Of a stretch of DNA of 64,000 nucleotides, positions 43,821 through 53,227 are shown one piece after another (position 1 is the stretch's first letter; each line of letters opens with the position of its first letter). A program made the position numbers and the translations under genes. Origin of the DNA: Alphaproteobacteria bacterium Ga0077535 (GTDB taxonomy: Bacteria; Pseudomonadota; Alphaproteobacteria; Caulobacterales; Aquidulcibacteraceae); contig LNEK01000035.1 in assembly GCA_001464425.1 (NCBI GenBank), positions 86,952-150,951 on the forward strand. Reading direction: 5' to 3'. Below the pieces are notes generated by a model, which worked only from the letters and a program-made list of their open reading frames with translations, had not been told where the DNA came from and ran no database searches.

Positions 43821-44687
43821 TCAAGCGCCAAGCATCGCTTCGGCGACCCACCAGCCTGGATGGCGCTGGATCACTTCATCCGCCAACGTTTCGGCTGCGT
43901 CCCAATCGTTGGTGATGGCAAAGATGGTAGCGCCGCTGCCGGTCAACGCCGCGTGGCGCACGTGATCGGACCCGGCCAGCTCGGACAGCAGCTCGCCGAT
44001 CTCCGGCATCAGAGCGCGGGCGGCAGGTTCGAGATCGTTGCCGAGCATGCGCATCTCCGCGATCGCCTCGTCCTCATCCTCCCAATGGGGCGCCGTGTCG
44101 GTGATGAGCGGCGACCCGAGTTTCATATCATCGAACGCGCGATAAACGTCCGGCGTCGGCAACGGCTTCAGAGGATTGATCAAGAGAGCGGCCAGCACCG
44201 GCAAATCGAGAGGCGCGCAAATCTCGCCTATGCCGGTCATGTAGGCGCCGACAGCGCCAGTGAAGAACACAGGCACATCCGCGCCGAGTGTGACGCCGAC
44301 CTCAGCCAGTTGTGCGTTGCTGAGTTTTAGACCCCAGAGATCGTTGAGCGCGCGCAAGGTGGCGGCAGCGTCGGCCGATCCGCCGCCGATGCCTGACGCG
44401 ACCGGCAGGTTCTTTTCCAACGCCAAAGCCGCATTGGGCGCGCGCCCCGCCTTTAGGGCCAGCGCCTGCGCGGCGCGCAGCACGAGATTATCGTCACCGC
44501 GGCCGATCTGTTCGGCAAAATCACCGGTGACTGTAAGCGACAAACTATCGGCAGCCTTGGCCTCGACGAAATCGCCAACATCGGCAAAGGCGACGACGCT
44601 CTGCAGCGGGTGCATGCCATCAGCGCGCGGCCGCGCGACCTTCAGCGTCAGATTGACCTTCGCCGGAGCGAAGATTCGCACACTCAT
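43821..44687 (-). CDS. ispE: 4-diphosphocytidyl-2-C-methyl-D-erythritol kinase
   Basis: The 288-residue GHMP kinase phosphorylates CDP-ME in the MEP isoprenoid pathway. It begins SVRIFAPAKVNLTLKV, has the ATP-binding loop LPVASGIGGGSADAAATLR, and ends with a third GHMP motif LTGSGATIFA. The ATG overlaps the stop of the upstream TPR gene by 4 nt (ATGA), so the frame extension to 44789 is not used. Confidence 0.95.
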   Translation of the reverse strand: MSVRIFAPAKVNLTLKVARPRADGMHPLQSVVAFADVGDFVEAKAADSLSLTVTGDFAEQIGRGDDNLVLRAAQALALKAGRAPNAALALEKNLPVASGIGGGSADAAATLRALNDLWGLKLSNAQLAEVGVTLGADVPVFFTGAVGAYMTGIGEICAPLDLPVLAALLINPLKPLPTPDVYRAFDDMKLGSPLITDTAPHWEDEDEAIAEMRMLGNDLEPAARALMPEIGELLSELAGSDHVRHAALTGSGATIFAITNDWDAAETLADEVIQRHPGWWVAEAMLGA

Positions 44688-46339
44688 CTGTTGGCCGAAC
44701 GCGATGGCGGCAGCGCCGGCAAGCCATTGTCGATCTTGGCTTGAATGACGGCGGGATCGTCTGGCTCGAAGCTCAGTGCGCGCTGCCATTGGAAGCGCGC
44801 TTCGATACGGCGACCGAGACGCCAGTACACATCGCCCAGGTGGTCGTTGAGCGTTGGATCAGCGGGTTCAAGCTCGACGGCGCGTTCGAGATGATCTAGC
44901 GCCTGCGCATAATCGCCCAACTGATAATAGGCCCAGCCAAGGCTATCGATGATTGCGCCAGAGGTGGGGCGCAGCTCAACGGCGCGCTGGATCATGGCGA
45001 GGCCTTCCTCCAGCCGCTCGCCGCGATCGATCCAGGTGTAGCCCAGATAGTTCATCACATCCGGCTGCTCAGGCGAAAGCTCAAGCGCGCGCATGAAATC
45101 AGCTTCGGCTTCCGGCCAGCGGCCCAGTTGCTCGCGGGCCGCGCCGCGCGAGAAATAGAGCCGCCAATCTTGTGGGTTTTGCTCGATCAAGGCGCCGTAA
45201 AGCGGCTCGGCATCAGCGTGACGACCGAGATTGCGGTACATGTCAGCCAAAGTGCGCTGCGCGCGGGCGTCACCACCGGCGGCGCTGGCGCGCGCGAGCG
45301 AGACCGCCTCTTCCTCATCGCCAGCTTCGAGGACGATCCATGATTCCATCGTCCGCGCGCTGCCGGCATAGGGCGAATTGGCGGGAATGCGGGCAATCAT
45401 TGCGCGCGCCGTCGCGGTGTGGCCGAGGCGCGCCTGTTGTTGCGCGAATGCCAAACGGGCGCCGTCGAAGTCAGGATCGAGCATGAGCGCGAGCGAGAGC
45501 GACGTGAGCCCGCTGGTGGAATCGGATTCCTGTTGGAACACCGCCGACAGACCGTAGAGGCCGACTGCCGCGCCGCGCGCCGGCGTCAGCGGCTGTTGCG
45601 AAGCCTGCCCGCCCGCGCGCACACGCTCGAGCGCTGCGGCGAGCGCGGGGTTCGGCCTGTTCACTTCAGCAGACAGCAACTCAATCGCTTGCTCACGTGC
45701 GCCGCGGCGCACCAAGAGATCGGCGTGGCGCTCAATGCCTGACGGCAGCCACAAGCCGCCGCGTAGGGCGACTTCGTAGGCCGCCAAAGCTTCGTCCTGA
45801 CGCCCGGCATAGTCCCATGCCATTGCCTGCTGGTAGGCGAACAAGCCGCCATAGGGGCGGATTTGGGTGAGCGGCGCAAGATCTTGTGTGCCTTCGTCGA
45901 CACGGCGTTCGCCGGTGCGCGCCCACACCAGCAGCATACGGCCGATAATTTCCTCCGCCGCAGCGCCCTCGACCTCATCGAGTTCTTGCGTGGCTGTGCG
46001 CCAGCGTTGCGCAACGAGCGCGTCCGAAGCGCGGATCAGATGCGCATAGGCCGGCGCATCCTCGCGCGACGCCATTCGCGCAGCACGGCGCGCGCGCGTT
46101 TCATCGCCCGCCGCCAAAGACGCGACCAGCGCGCCCTGCAGCAAGGCTTGATCTTGCGGCGCGCGCGCCAGCGCGGAGAAATAGCGATCGGATGCCGCGC
46201 CGTAATCGTCACGTGCATTGGCGACGCGTCCGATCAGGTAATCGGCATAGGCGCTTGAGCGCGCCGGAGCCGGCGCACTGATAGAGGCGCACGCAGCGAG
46301 GCCGATGCTTGCGGCAACTGCCGCCGCCGCGCGCAGCAT
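44684..46339 (-). CDS. TPR lipoprotein
   Basis: The 551-residue exported protein has a lipoprotein signal (LAAC lipobox at about residue 17). It consists of repeated helical pairs; clear TPR units occur at about 400-530 (GRWPEAEADFMRALELSPEQ, GDYAQALDHLERAVELEPAD). It probably scaffolds a periplasmic or outer-membrane complex. It overlaps ispE by 4 nt and the preceding TPR gene by 1 nt. Confidence 0.85.
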   Translation of the reverse strand: MLRAAAAVAASIGLAACASISAPAPARSSAYADYLIGRVANARDDYGAASDRYFSALARAPQDQALLQGALVASLAAGDETRARRAARMASREDAPAYAHLIRASDALVAQRWRTATQELDEVEGAAAEEIIGRMLLVWARTGERRVDEGTQDLAPLTQIRPYGGLFAYQQAMAWDYAGRQDEALAAYEVALRGGLWLPSGIERHADLLVRRGAREQAIELLSAEVNRPNPALAAALERVRAGGQASQQPLTPARGAAVGLYGLSAVFQQESDSTSGLTSLSLALMLDPDFDGARLAFAQQQARLGHTATARAMIARIPANSPYAGSARTMESWIVLEAGDEEEAVSLARASAAGGDARAQRTLADMYRNLGRHADAEPLYGALIEQNPQDWRLYFSRGAAREQLGRWPEAEADFMRALELSPEQPDVMNYLGYTWIDRGERLEEGLAMIQRAVELRPTSGAIIDSLGWAYYQLGDYAQALDHLERAVELEPADPTLNDHLGDVYWRLGRRIEARFQWQRALSFEPDDPAVIQAKIDNGLPALPPSRSANR

Positions 46340-48267
46340 TACAGGTCTTCCCGCTGCGACGGCCCGTCAGGCAGCGACACTTGCGGCAGCTCACGCGTCC
46401 GCGGCGCCGGCGTCGTCAAACCACGCTGCACCTTCTGCTCAAGATCGCGCCGGCGGATCGCATCTGGACGCGCTTCGAGCGCGGCGCGCCATTGCGTGCG
46501 CGCCTCATCGCGCCGATTGAGCCGCCAGTACACGTCGCCCAAGTGATCCAACACCTCAGCGTTCGGCTCATGCCGGGACAGATCGTTGGAGCGTTCGATC
46601 AGCGCCCGCGCCTGCTCGAAATGGCCAAGCTGATAATAGGCCCAGCCCAAGCTATCGATGACGGCGTAATCTTGCTGACCATTGTTGAAGCCGCGCCACA
46701 GCAGCCGGTAGCCCTCTTCCAGACCTTCCGGGCGCTGGATCAGCGCATAACCGAGCGCGTTGAGGCGCAAAGTAGAATCGGGTTGTTCGGCGAACAGCCC
46801 ACGCGCGACTTGAATGCCATCGCGCCAACCCCGCGGATCGTCCATCAAGATGGAAACGTAGAGCAACCGCGTGTCGACGCTCTGATCAAGTTCGTACGCG
46901 GCGCGCATGTCGGCGGTGGCGGCTGAGATATTGCCGCCGAAGCGATGGGCGTAAGCGCGCCACCCCAACACATCGGCGCGGTCCTTCGGCTCGGACACCA
47001 TGCCGAGCGCCCGATCAAACGCTGGGATCGCGCGGTCTGCGTGTCCTGCGCGGCGGTAGATGTCGCCGACTGAGGCGATGATCGACCAACGATCGCCAGC
47101 GCTTGCCAAAGCACGCTCGGCCGCCGCCATAGCGGCAGCGTCGTTACGGCGCTCAAGTTCGATGCTGGCGCGCACGATCTCCGCATCCGGTGCGAACACA
47201 CTGCTCGACGGCACCAGATCGATGATGCGTTGAGCGCCGTCAGCGCCGCCGGCATCAAGCACTTGTTGGGCGGCGTAGAGGCGCCAGTCATCTGCGTCTG
47301 GCGCCAGTAGCACGCCGACCTGGAGCAGCGCCGATCCAGACGTGGATTGCAGCCCGCCGGTAGGATCCACCTGCGCGACCATGGCCTGCAGCGTTTCGCT
47401 CTGTGTGAGGTACTCGGCCATGAACAGCATCCAGCGGCCTGTCGCGCTCTTGATATCGAGCGGCGCTTCCACTGGCGGCTGGCCAGCGTCGAGGCGCGCG
47501 AGATTGGCGATGACATCCGCCGACCGCGGCGCAAATTGTTGGACGATGCCGTAATAGCGGCGCGCTTCAGCGGTGCGGCCAAGGCGGTGATGCACGAGCG
47601 CGGCGCGGTAGACCGAGTTGGTTACGCGCGCAGCGCCAAGCACGCGCTCGAATTCTTCTGGCGTGCGCGGCTCGCTATCGCCTGGCGGCGTGGTGTCGAG
47701 GTCTTCGACCATGAGCGCATAGACGGCAGCCGCCTCCGGCAAACGCCCCGCGCCTTCAAACACAAGAGCGCGCGCCACTTCCGGCAGCGGCGCCGGCAAA
47801 CTATCGGCGGCGACGCGTTCAACACCGCGATCGACCTGACCTTCAGCGGCGAGCAGAAACGGCTCCAACATGTCGGCGATGCCGCCATTGATGCCGCCTG
47901 GCGCGGCTTCCAGCGTGCGGCGCGCATCGGCGTTGCGGCCGGATGCGAGATCGTCGGCGAACACCATTGCGGTCCAAAGCGCAGTGTTGTCACCACGGGC
48001 GATGGCGCGGCGGCCTTCGCGCACGAGATAATCGACATCTGCTTCCAGGAGCGCAGCTTCCGGCCCTTCGTAAGTGCGATCCGCCGCGGCGTTTGGCGGC
48101 GACGTTCGGCGCAGCGTCTCGTTCGGCGCGCGTTCGTCGGTCAACGCAGTTTGCTGCAACGTCGCGCGTTCCGCGTCGCGTTCGTCCGCTTTCGCCTGCG
48201 CATGGGCCGCGCCCGCTACGCCAGCCGCCGCCGCAATACTTGCCGCCAGGATCGCCTGCCAACGCAT
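46339..48267 (-). CDS. Secreted TPR protein
   Basis: The 642-residue protein has a signal peptide (residues 1-23, ending AHAQ) and helical repeats throughout. The C-terminal third contains YAVIDSLGWAYYQLGHFEQA and EVLDHLGDVYWRLNRRDEAR, nearly the same as motifs in the next gene product (SLGWAYYQLGDYAQA, DHLGDVYWRLGRRIEAR), so the pair are related. It shares one base with the next gene (TAATG). Partner unknown. Confidence 0.85.
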   Translation of the reverse strand: MRWQAILAASIAAAAGVAGAAHAQAKADERDAERATLQQTALTDERAPNETLRRTSPPNAAADRTYEGPEAALLEADVDYLVREGRRAIARGDNTALWTAMVFADDLASGRNADARRTLEAAPGGINGGIADMLEPFLLAAEGQVDRGVERVAADSLPAPLPEVARALVFEGAGRLPEAAAVYALMVEDLDTTPPGDSEPRTPEEFERVLGAARVTNSVYRAALVHHRLGRTAEARRYYGIVQQFAPRSADVIANLARLDAGQPPVEAPLDIKSATGRWMLFMAEYLTQSETLQAMVAQVDPTGGLQSTSGSALLQVGVLLAPDADDWRLYAAQQVLDAGGADGAQRIIDLVPSSSVFAPDAEIVRASIELERRNDAAAMAAAERALASAGDRWSIIASVGDIYRRAGHADRAIPAFDRALGMVSEPKDRADVLGWRAYAHRFGGNISAATADMRAAYELDQSVDTRLLYVSILMDDPRGWRDGIQVARGLFAEQPDSTLRLNALGYALIQRPEGLEEGYRLLWRGFNNGQQDYAVIDSLGWAYYQLGHFEQARALIERSNDLSRHEPNAEVLDHLGDVYWRLNRRDEARTQWRAALEARPDAIRRRDLEQKVQRGLTTPAPRTRELPQVSLPDGPSQREDL

Positions 48268-48309
48268 GAGTTCGTCCCTTCTGTCCGCCTAAGCGGGGTC
48301 ACACTCGAC

Positions 48310-49986
48310 TTAGAGGTTGGCGTAATTGGGTCCGCCGCCGCCCTCCGGGGTCGTCCAGACAATATTCTGGCTCGGGTCTTTGATATCGCAAGTTTTGCAG
48401 TGAACGCAGTTTTGAGCGTTGATCTGGAACCGGGGGTTCTGGCCGGCCTCGTCGTAAAGCACCTCGTAGACGCCCGCCGGGCAGTAAAGCCGCGCCGGCT
48501 CCGCGTACTCCGGTAAGTTGACCCGGATCGGGATCGTGGGGTCCTTCAGCTTCAGGTGCGAAGGCTGATCTTCCTCGTGATTGGTGTTGGAGAGATAGAC
48601 CGAGGAGAGCTTATCGAAGGTCAGCACGCCGTCGGGCTTGGGATACACGATCGGCTTGTGCTCGGACGCCTTCTCAGTGGCTTCGGCGTCGGACTTGCCA
48701 TGCTTCAGCGTGCCAAAGAACGAGAAACCGCCAAGCAACGTCGTCGTCCACATATCCATCATGCCGATGACGCCGCCCCAGAACGTGCCGAACTTCGACA
48801 GCATGGGCTTGGCGTTGCGGACGCGATTGAGATCCTGGAACACGCGGCTTTCGCGATAGGCGGTCTCGTAGCTTTCCAGCACATCGCGTTGGCGTCCGGC
48901 GGCGAGCGCAGCGGCGACTTCTTCCGCGGCGAGCATGCCCGTCTTCATTGCGTTGTGGCTGCCCTTGATGCGCGGCACGTTCACGAAGCCGGCTGAGCAA
49001 CCGATCAGCGCGCCGCCCGGAAACGCGAGCTTCGGCACAGATTGCAATCCACCTTCCGTAATCGCGCGCGCACCATACGCGACGCGCTTGCCGCCTTCGA
49101 TATGCGCGGAAATTTCAGGATGCAGCTTGTGGCGCTGAAACTCGTCGAACGGCGAGAGGTACGGGTTCTTGTAGTTCAGGTGCACGACGAAGCCGACTGA
49201 GACGTAGCGATCGCCCCAGTGATAGAGGAACGAGCCGCCGCCATTATCGTCGGTCAGCGGCCAGCCGACCGTATGAAGCACCAGCCCTGGCTTGTGCTTG
49301 TCTTTCGGCACTTCCCAAAGCTCTTTGATGCCGATGCCGTATTTTTGTGGATCGCTATCGGCGCAGAGATCGTACTTGTTCTGCAGCACTTTCGCGAGCG
49401 AGCCGCGCGCCCCTTCGGCGATCAGCACGTACTTGCCGTGCAATTCCATGCCAGGCTGGTAGTCCGATTTGCGCTCGCCATCTTTCGCTACGCCGAAGAC
49501 GCCAGCGACTACGCCCTTCAGCGCGCCGCTCTCGTCGAACACCGCGTCCGACGCCGCCATGCCAGGATAAATTTCAACACCCAGCTCTTCGGCTTGCGTG
49601 CCGAGCCATTTGGTGAAGTTCGAGAGCGAGCCGATGTGGTTGCCGTGATTGTTCATCAGCGGCGGCATCAGGAATGTCGGGAGAGATGCGGCGCCTGCGG
49701 GGCCGAGAATCTTGAACTCGTCGCTCGTCACTGGCGTGTCGAGCGGCGCGCCCTTCTCTTTCCAATCCGGGATCAGCTCGTTCAGCGAGATCGGATCGAT
49801 CACGGCGCCGGAGAGAATGTGTGCGCCAACTTCGGCGCCCTTCTCGAGCACCGCGACAGTGATCTCACGGCCAGTCTCGGCGGCGACCTGCTTGAGCCGG
49901 ATCGCGGCGGATAGCCCTGCGGGGCCTGCGCCAACGATGACGACATCGTACTCCATCGAGTCACGTGCGATGTCTTCCTCGGCCAT
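48310..49986 (-). CDS. Electron transfer flavoprotein-ubiquinone oxidoreductase
   Basis: The 558-residue ETF-QO passes electrons from ETF (fatty acid and amino acid oxidation) to ubiquinone. It begins with the FAD-binding motif VVIVGAGPAGLSAAIRL, contains PKLAFPGGALIGCSAGF and ends with the 4Fe-4S motif CVHCKTCDI and the terminal GGGGPNY. The start at 49986 follows AAGGG; an extension to 50085 is not supported. Confidence 0.96.
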   Translation of the reverse strand: MAEEDIARDSMEYDVVIVGAGPAGLSAAIRLKQVAAETGREITVAVLEKGAEVGAHILSGAVIDPISLNELIPDWKEKGAPLDTPVTSDEFKILGPAGAASLPTFLMPPLMNNHGNHIGSLSNFTKWLGTQAEELGVEIYPGMAASDAVFDESGALKGVVAGVFGVAKDGERKSDYQPGMELHGKYVLIAEGARGSLAKVLQNKYDLCADSDPQKYGIGIKELWEVPKDKHKPGLVLHTVGWPLTDDNGGGSFLYHWGDRYVSVGFVVHLNYKNPYLSPFDEFQRHKLHPEISAHIEGGKRVAYGARAITEGGLQSVPKLAFPGGALIGCSAGFVNVPRIKGSHNAMKTGMLAAEEVAAALAAGRQRDVLESYETAYRESRVFQDLNRVRNAKPMLSKFGTFWGGVIGMMDMWTTTLLGGFSFFGTLKHGKSDAEATEKASEHKPIVYPKPDGVLTFDKLSSVYLSNTNHEEDQPSHLKLKDPTIPIRVNLPEYAEPARLYCPAGVYEVLYDEAGQNPRFQINAQNCVHCKTCDIKDPSQNIVWTTPEGGGGPNYANL

Positions 49987-50084
49987 TGCATTCCCTTCAT
50001 CTGCTGCGCGGCGTTTATCAAAGCGGTTGCGATGAGGCGCAAGGTGCGCGCGTTGCTTTGTCGTTTCGGACGAGTCCCTGCACA

Positions 50085-50915
50085 ATGGAGCTGATGAACG
50101 CAGCTGAAACCCCGATCCAGGCCCAAGCCGCCGCCAAAGCGCTGCTCGCGTTCTGGCGCGCGGCAGGTGTCGACATGGATGTGGCGGAGGCGGTTTACGC
50201 TACGTCGGCCAAGACTGCCGGGCCGGCGCGGGCCGCCCCTCCGCCAGCACCTAAAGCGCCGGTCGCGCGGCCTCGGGCGAAAGCGACGTCGCTTGTGGAT
50301 AACGCTGTCGCCCTGGCTAAATCGGCCCAAACCGTCGCGGAGCTGCGGGCTGCGGTGATGGGCTTTGAGGGCTGCGCCTTGAAGGCGACGGCCCGCAATA
50401 CCGTCTTCTCCGACGGGGTAGACGACGCTCAAGTGCTCATCATTGGCGAGGCGCCCGACCGCGATGAGGACGAGCAGGGCAAGCCGTTCGCCGGCGCCGC
50501 GGGGCAAATGCTCGACAAGATGCTGGCCGCGATCGGCCTTAGCCGGCAGACCAATGTACTGCTTTCAAACACGATTTTCTGGCGCCCGCCCGGTAATCGC
50601 GCACCTACCCCGGGCGAGGTCATGACCTGCCTGCCGTTCGTGGAGCGCCTTATTGAGCTGAAGCAGCCGAAACTGTTGGTGCTGATGGGCAAGGCCGCCT
50701 CGAACACCTTGCTCAAGCGTGAAGAGGCAGTCACCCGGCTCCGCGGCCGGCGCATGAGCTATTCGAGCGAGGGATTAGCCTTGCCCGTCAACGCCATAGT
50801 CATGCTTCATCCGGCATACCTAATGCGTCAGCCGCAGCAGAAACGGCTGGCCTGGGCCGACCTGTTGGCCACCCAAGCCTGGCTCGAAGAGTTGGGTGTG
50901 GCGCGGGTCCCCTGA
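50085..50915 (+). CDS. Family-4-like uracil-DNA glycosylase
   Basis: The 276-residue protein has an alanine/proline-rich N-terminal region (about 45-65) and a C-terminal UDG domain: NTVFSDG, LIIGEAPDRDEDEQGKPFAG, LSNTIFWRPPGNRAPT and the leucine-loop HPAYLMRQP. It removes uracil from DNA. The usual GEAPG reads GEAPD here, and the region before motif A has one cysteine (FEGCALK) where many family-4 enzymes have a CxxC pair, so the iron-sulphur site may differ. The start could be the ATG at 50094, which has GGAG closer. Confidence 0.85.
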   Translation: MELMNAAETPIQAQAAAKALLAFWRAAGVDMDVAEAVYATSAKTAGPARAAPPPAPKAPVARPRAKATSLVDNAVALAKSAQTVAELRAAVMGFEGCALKATARNTVFSDGVDDAQVLIIGEAPDRDEDEQGKPFAGAAGQMLDKMLAAIGLSRQTNVLLSNTIFWRPPGNRAPTPGEVMTCLPFVERLIELKQPKLLVLMGKAASNTLLKREEAVTRLRGRRMSYSSEGLALPVNAIVMLHPAYLMRQPQQKRLAWADLLATQAWLEELGVARVP

Positions 50916-50942
50916 TCCTGATTTTTTGAAGAATGAGCCCAG

Positions 50943-52491
50943 ATGACGACGTTCCGTTTCGCGATCGCCGCCCTCTCCATCGCCGCTGTGGCGTCGCCCG
51001 CCATGGCGCAGACCCGCATCCTGGCGCTGTCCGAGCATGACGAGGCGGCGTATCGAGACGCGTTCGCGGCGGTCGAGGCCGGCAATTGGCGCGCTGTCGG
51101 CACCGCCCTGTCGCGGGCGGAGGACGATGTCCTCGAAGGCGCCGTGCGCGGGCGCATGCTTCTGTCGCGCTCCTACGGGGCGGACTGGGGCGACTTCACA
51201 ACGTGGCTCAATCGTCACGGCGAATACGGCATGGCGCCGGCTGTGTACGAGCGCGCGATGGATTCACGCTCACGCCGCGCACGCCGCGCTGGCACACGGG
51301 CGCCGGTCCCGGTCCCGGGCGGGTCGCGCGCGCTCCCAGGAACGCCACCGCCGATCCCCGGAGACAGCGCCTCGGCGCGCGTCGGCATCGAACGCGTTCA
51401 AGAACGCATCGGCGCTGGCGATATGGACGGCGCACGGGCGCTCGCGTTGTCGCAAGTGGACGGCCCGCGCAGCGGCCAAGTGCAATGGCAACTCGGCCTC
51501 ATCGCCTATCGACAACACGATTACGCCGAAGCCGTTCGTCAATTCGAAGCGTCGGCGCAATGGCGCCAACTGGGCCGCGCGCTCGCGTCTCGCTGCTGGT
51601 GAAACCAATGGCGTCGCCGCGCACCTTGAAGCTGCTGCGCAGCGTCCATGGACATTTTACGGCCAACTCGCCGAAGCTCAGCTTGGCCGTGAAAGCACGC
51701 TCCGCTTCGAGCCGCCGCAAGTTGAAACTGATACGCTGACACGCTTCCTGGAACGCTATCCGGCAGCGCGTCGCGCCGCGGCATTGGCGCAACTCGGCCG
51801 CCTATCCGAAGTGGAAAGCGAACTGCGCCGCCTGCACGCAGACTTGCCGCCGCAAGACGATCCGACATTTCTCGCCCTCGCGATCGCGCTCGAAGCGCCC
51901 GCGGCGCAATTGCGCGCAGCTGAGTATGGCACGCGCGACATGGCGGCCGGCTTCTGCCCGACAACGACGTTCGCGCCCGATGACGGCTTTGCCCTCGATC
52001 GCGCGCTGATCTACGCAATCGTGCGTCAGGAGAGCTATTTCAATCCGAAGGCGGTGAGTGTTTCCAACGCGCGCGGCCTGATGCAGCTCCTACCTTCGAC
52101 CGCGCGCGACATGGACCGCTCGCACAATTATCGCCGGGCGCCGGCGCCCTTGTTCGAGCCCGGACTGAACATGCGTCTCGGCCAAAGCTACGTGCAGTGG
52201 CTGATGACTGAATTCCACAATGACGGCGATCTTGGCCGCGTCTTTGCCGCCTACAATGGCGGCCCTGGTTGGCTGTCGCGCTGGCTGGCGACGCAACCGG
52301 CCGACCTTGATCCGCTGATGCTGCTGGAAACGATGCCGCGCTCCGAGAGCCGCGACTACGCAGAGCGCGCGCTCTCGCACATGGCGCTCTGCCGCAAAAG
52401 CTATGGCCAACCGACGCCGGAAATGGATCGCCTCGCCGCTGGTGATCCGGCGATCTACACGCCGCTCGATAGCCGCGTCGCCTCGCGCTAG
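50943..52491 (+). pseudogene. Soluble lytic murein transglycosylase, interrupted by a single-base frameshift
   Basis: The first part (from the ATG at 50943) has a signal peptide and helical repeats down to FEASAQW. The rest continues in the next frame with NWAARSRLAAGE, TFYGQLAEAQLG and a complete SLT domain: IVRQESYFNPKAVS (catalytic Glu), GLMQLLPSTA and AYNGGPGW. The frames join if one base near 51564 is removed (tgg-c-gcc). The first frame ends at 51602. If real, only the N-terminal part would be made. Both parts are otherwise intact, so the lesion is recent or a sequence error. It overlaps the convergent GT2 gene by 4 nt. Confidence 0.85.
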
Positions 52492-53171
52492 TCGTAGGCC
52501 TTCGCCAGCTCGACTGGATCAGCGCCGAGCAGATAGCGCGTCATCAGCGCAAGGTTGCGCCATGCGCGCTTGCCGTACCCTTCGCGGCGATATTTCTCGG
52601 CCATGCTCACCGCTTCGGTCTCGAGAATAGTGAGCCGCTTTGGTCCGATGCGACGCGCGAGCTCCACGTCTTCCATCAACGGAATATCGGGATAGCCGCC
52701 AAGCGCATCATAGAGCAGCCGCGATATCAGCATGCCTTGATCGCCATAAGGCAGCTTCATCACTTGCGCACGCATCCGCGCCCAGAACACGACCTGACGC
52801 GCACCCGGCGATGAATCTTCAAACGCGAGCCGAAACGCAGCGGCGCGCTTGCGCGCTTGCGGCTGGCTCATGAAGCGCTCTGCTTCCTTCACCCAGCCAT
52901 CATCCAGCGCCGTATCAGCATTCAGAAACAGCAGCCAATTGGCGCGCGAAACATTGACACCGGCACGCAATTGTTTGGCGCGGCCCGGCTCGCTCACCAC
53001 GATTTCGCAACCGGCGGCCTCGGCGATTTCCAATGTTTCATCAGAGGAACCGCCATCGGCAACGATCACCTGTTTGATCAAGCCATGCGTCATGCCCTGC
53101 ACCAATGGCGCGAGCGCGCGCGGCAAATGCGCCGCGGCGTTGAGCGTCGGGATCACGACAGAGATCATCAT
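52488..53171 (-). CDS. Family 2 glycosyltransferase (TIGR04283-like)
   Basis: The 227-residue GT-A fold enzyme has the N-terminal SVVIPTLNA, VIVADGGSSDETLEIAE, the DxD-like LFLNADTAL and YGDQGMLISR, followed by GYPDIPLMEDVELARRI. This pattern is typical of the short GT2 subgroup often linked to lipid or pigment glycosylation. Substrate unknown. Confidence 0.9.
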   Translation of the reverse strand: MMISVVIPTLNAAAHLPRALAPLVQGMTHGLIKQVIVADGGSSDETLEIAEAAGCEIVVSEPGRAKQLRAGVNVSRANWLLFLNADTALDDGWVKEAERFMSQPQARKRAAAFRLAFEDSSPGARQVVFWARMRAQVMKLPYGDQGMLISRLLYDALGGYPDIPLMEDVELARRIGPKRLTILETEAVSMAEKYRREGYGKRAWRNLALMTRYLLGADPVELAKAYD

Positions 53172-53227
53172 GCCCGCCCACCATAATGCAAAGCCGGCGG
53201 CGGCGCTGAAAATTCGTGCTTAACGGA

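Noticed and set aside
47347..48516. A 389-codon plus-strand frame opposite the TPR gene and ETF-QO end
   Set aside because: It spans two genes on the other strand and has no coherent protein features.
49219..49914. A 231-codon plus-strand frame opposite ETF-QO
   Set aside because: Antisense shadow of a fully conserved enzyme.
50295..50303. Perfect DnaA box (minus strand) inside the uracil-DNA glycosylase gene
   Set aside because: A single isolated site inside a coding region, without neighbouring boxes or an AT-rich stretch.
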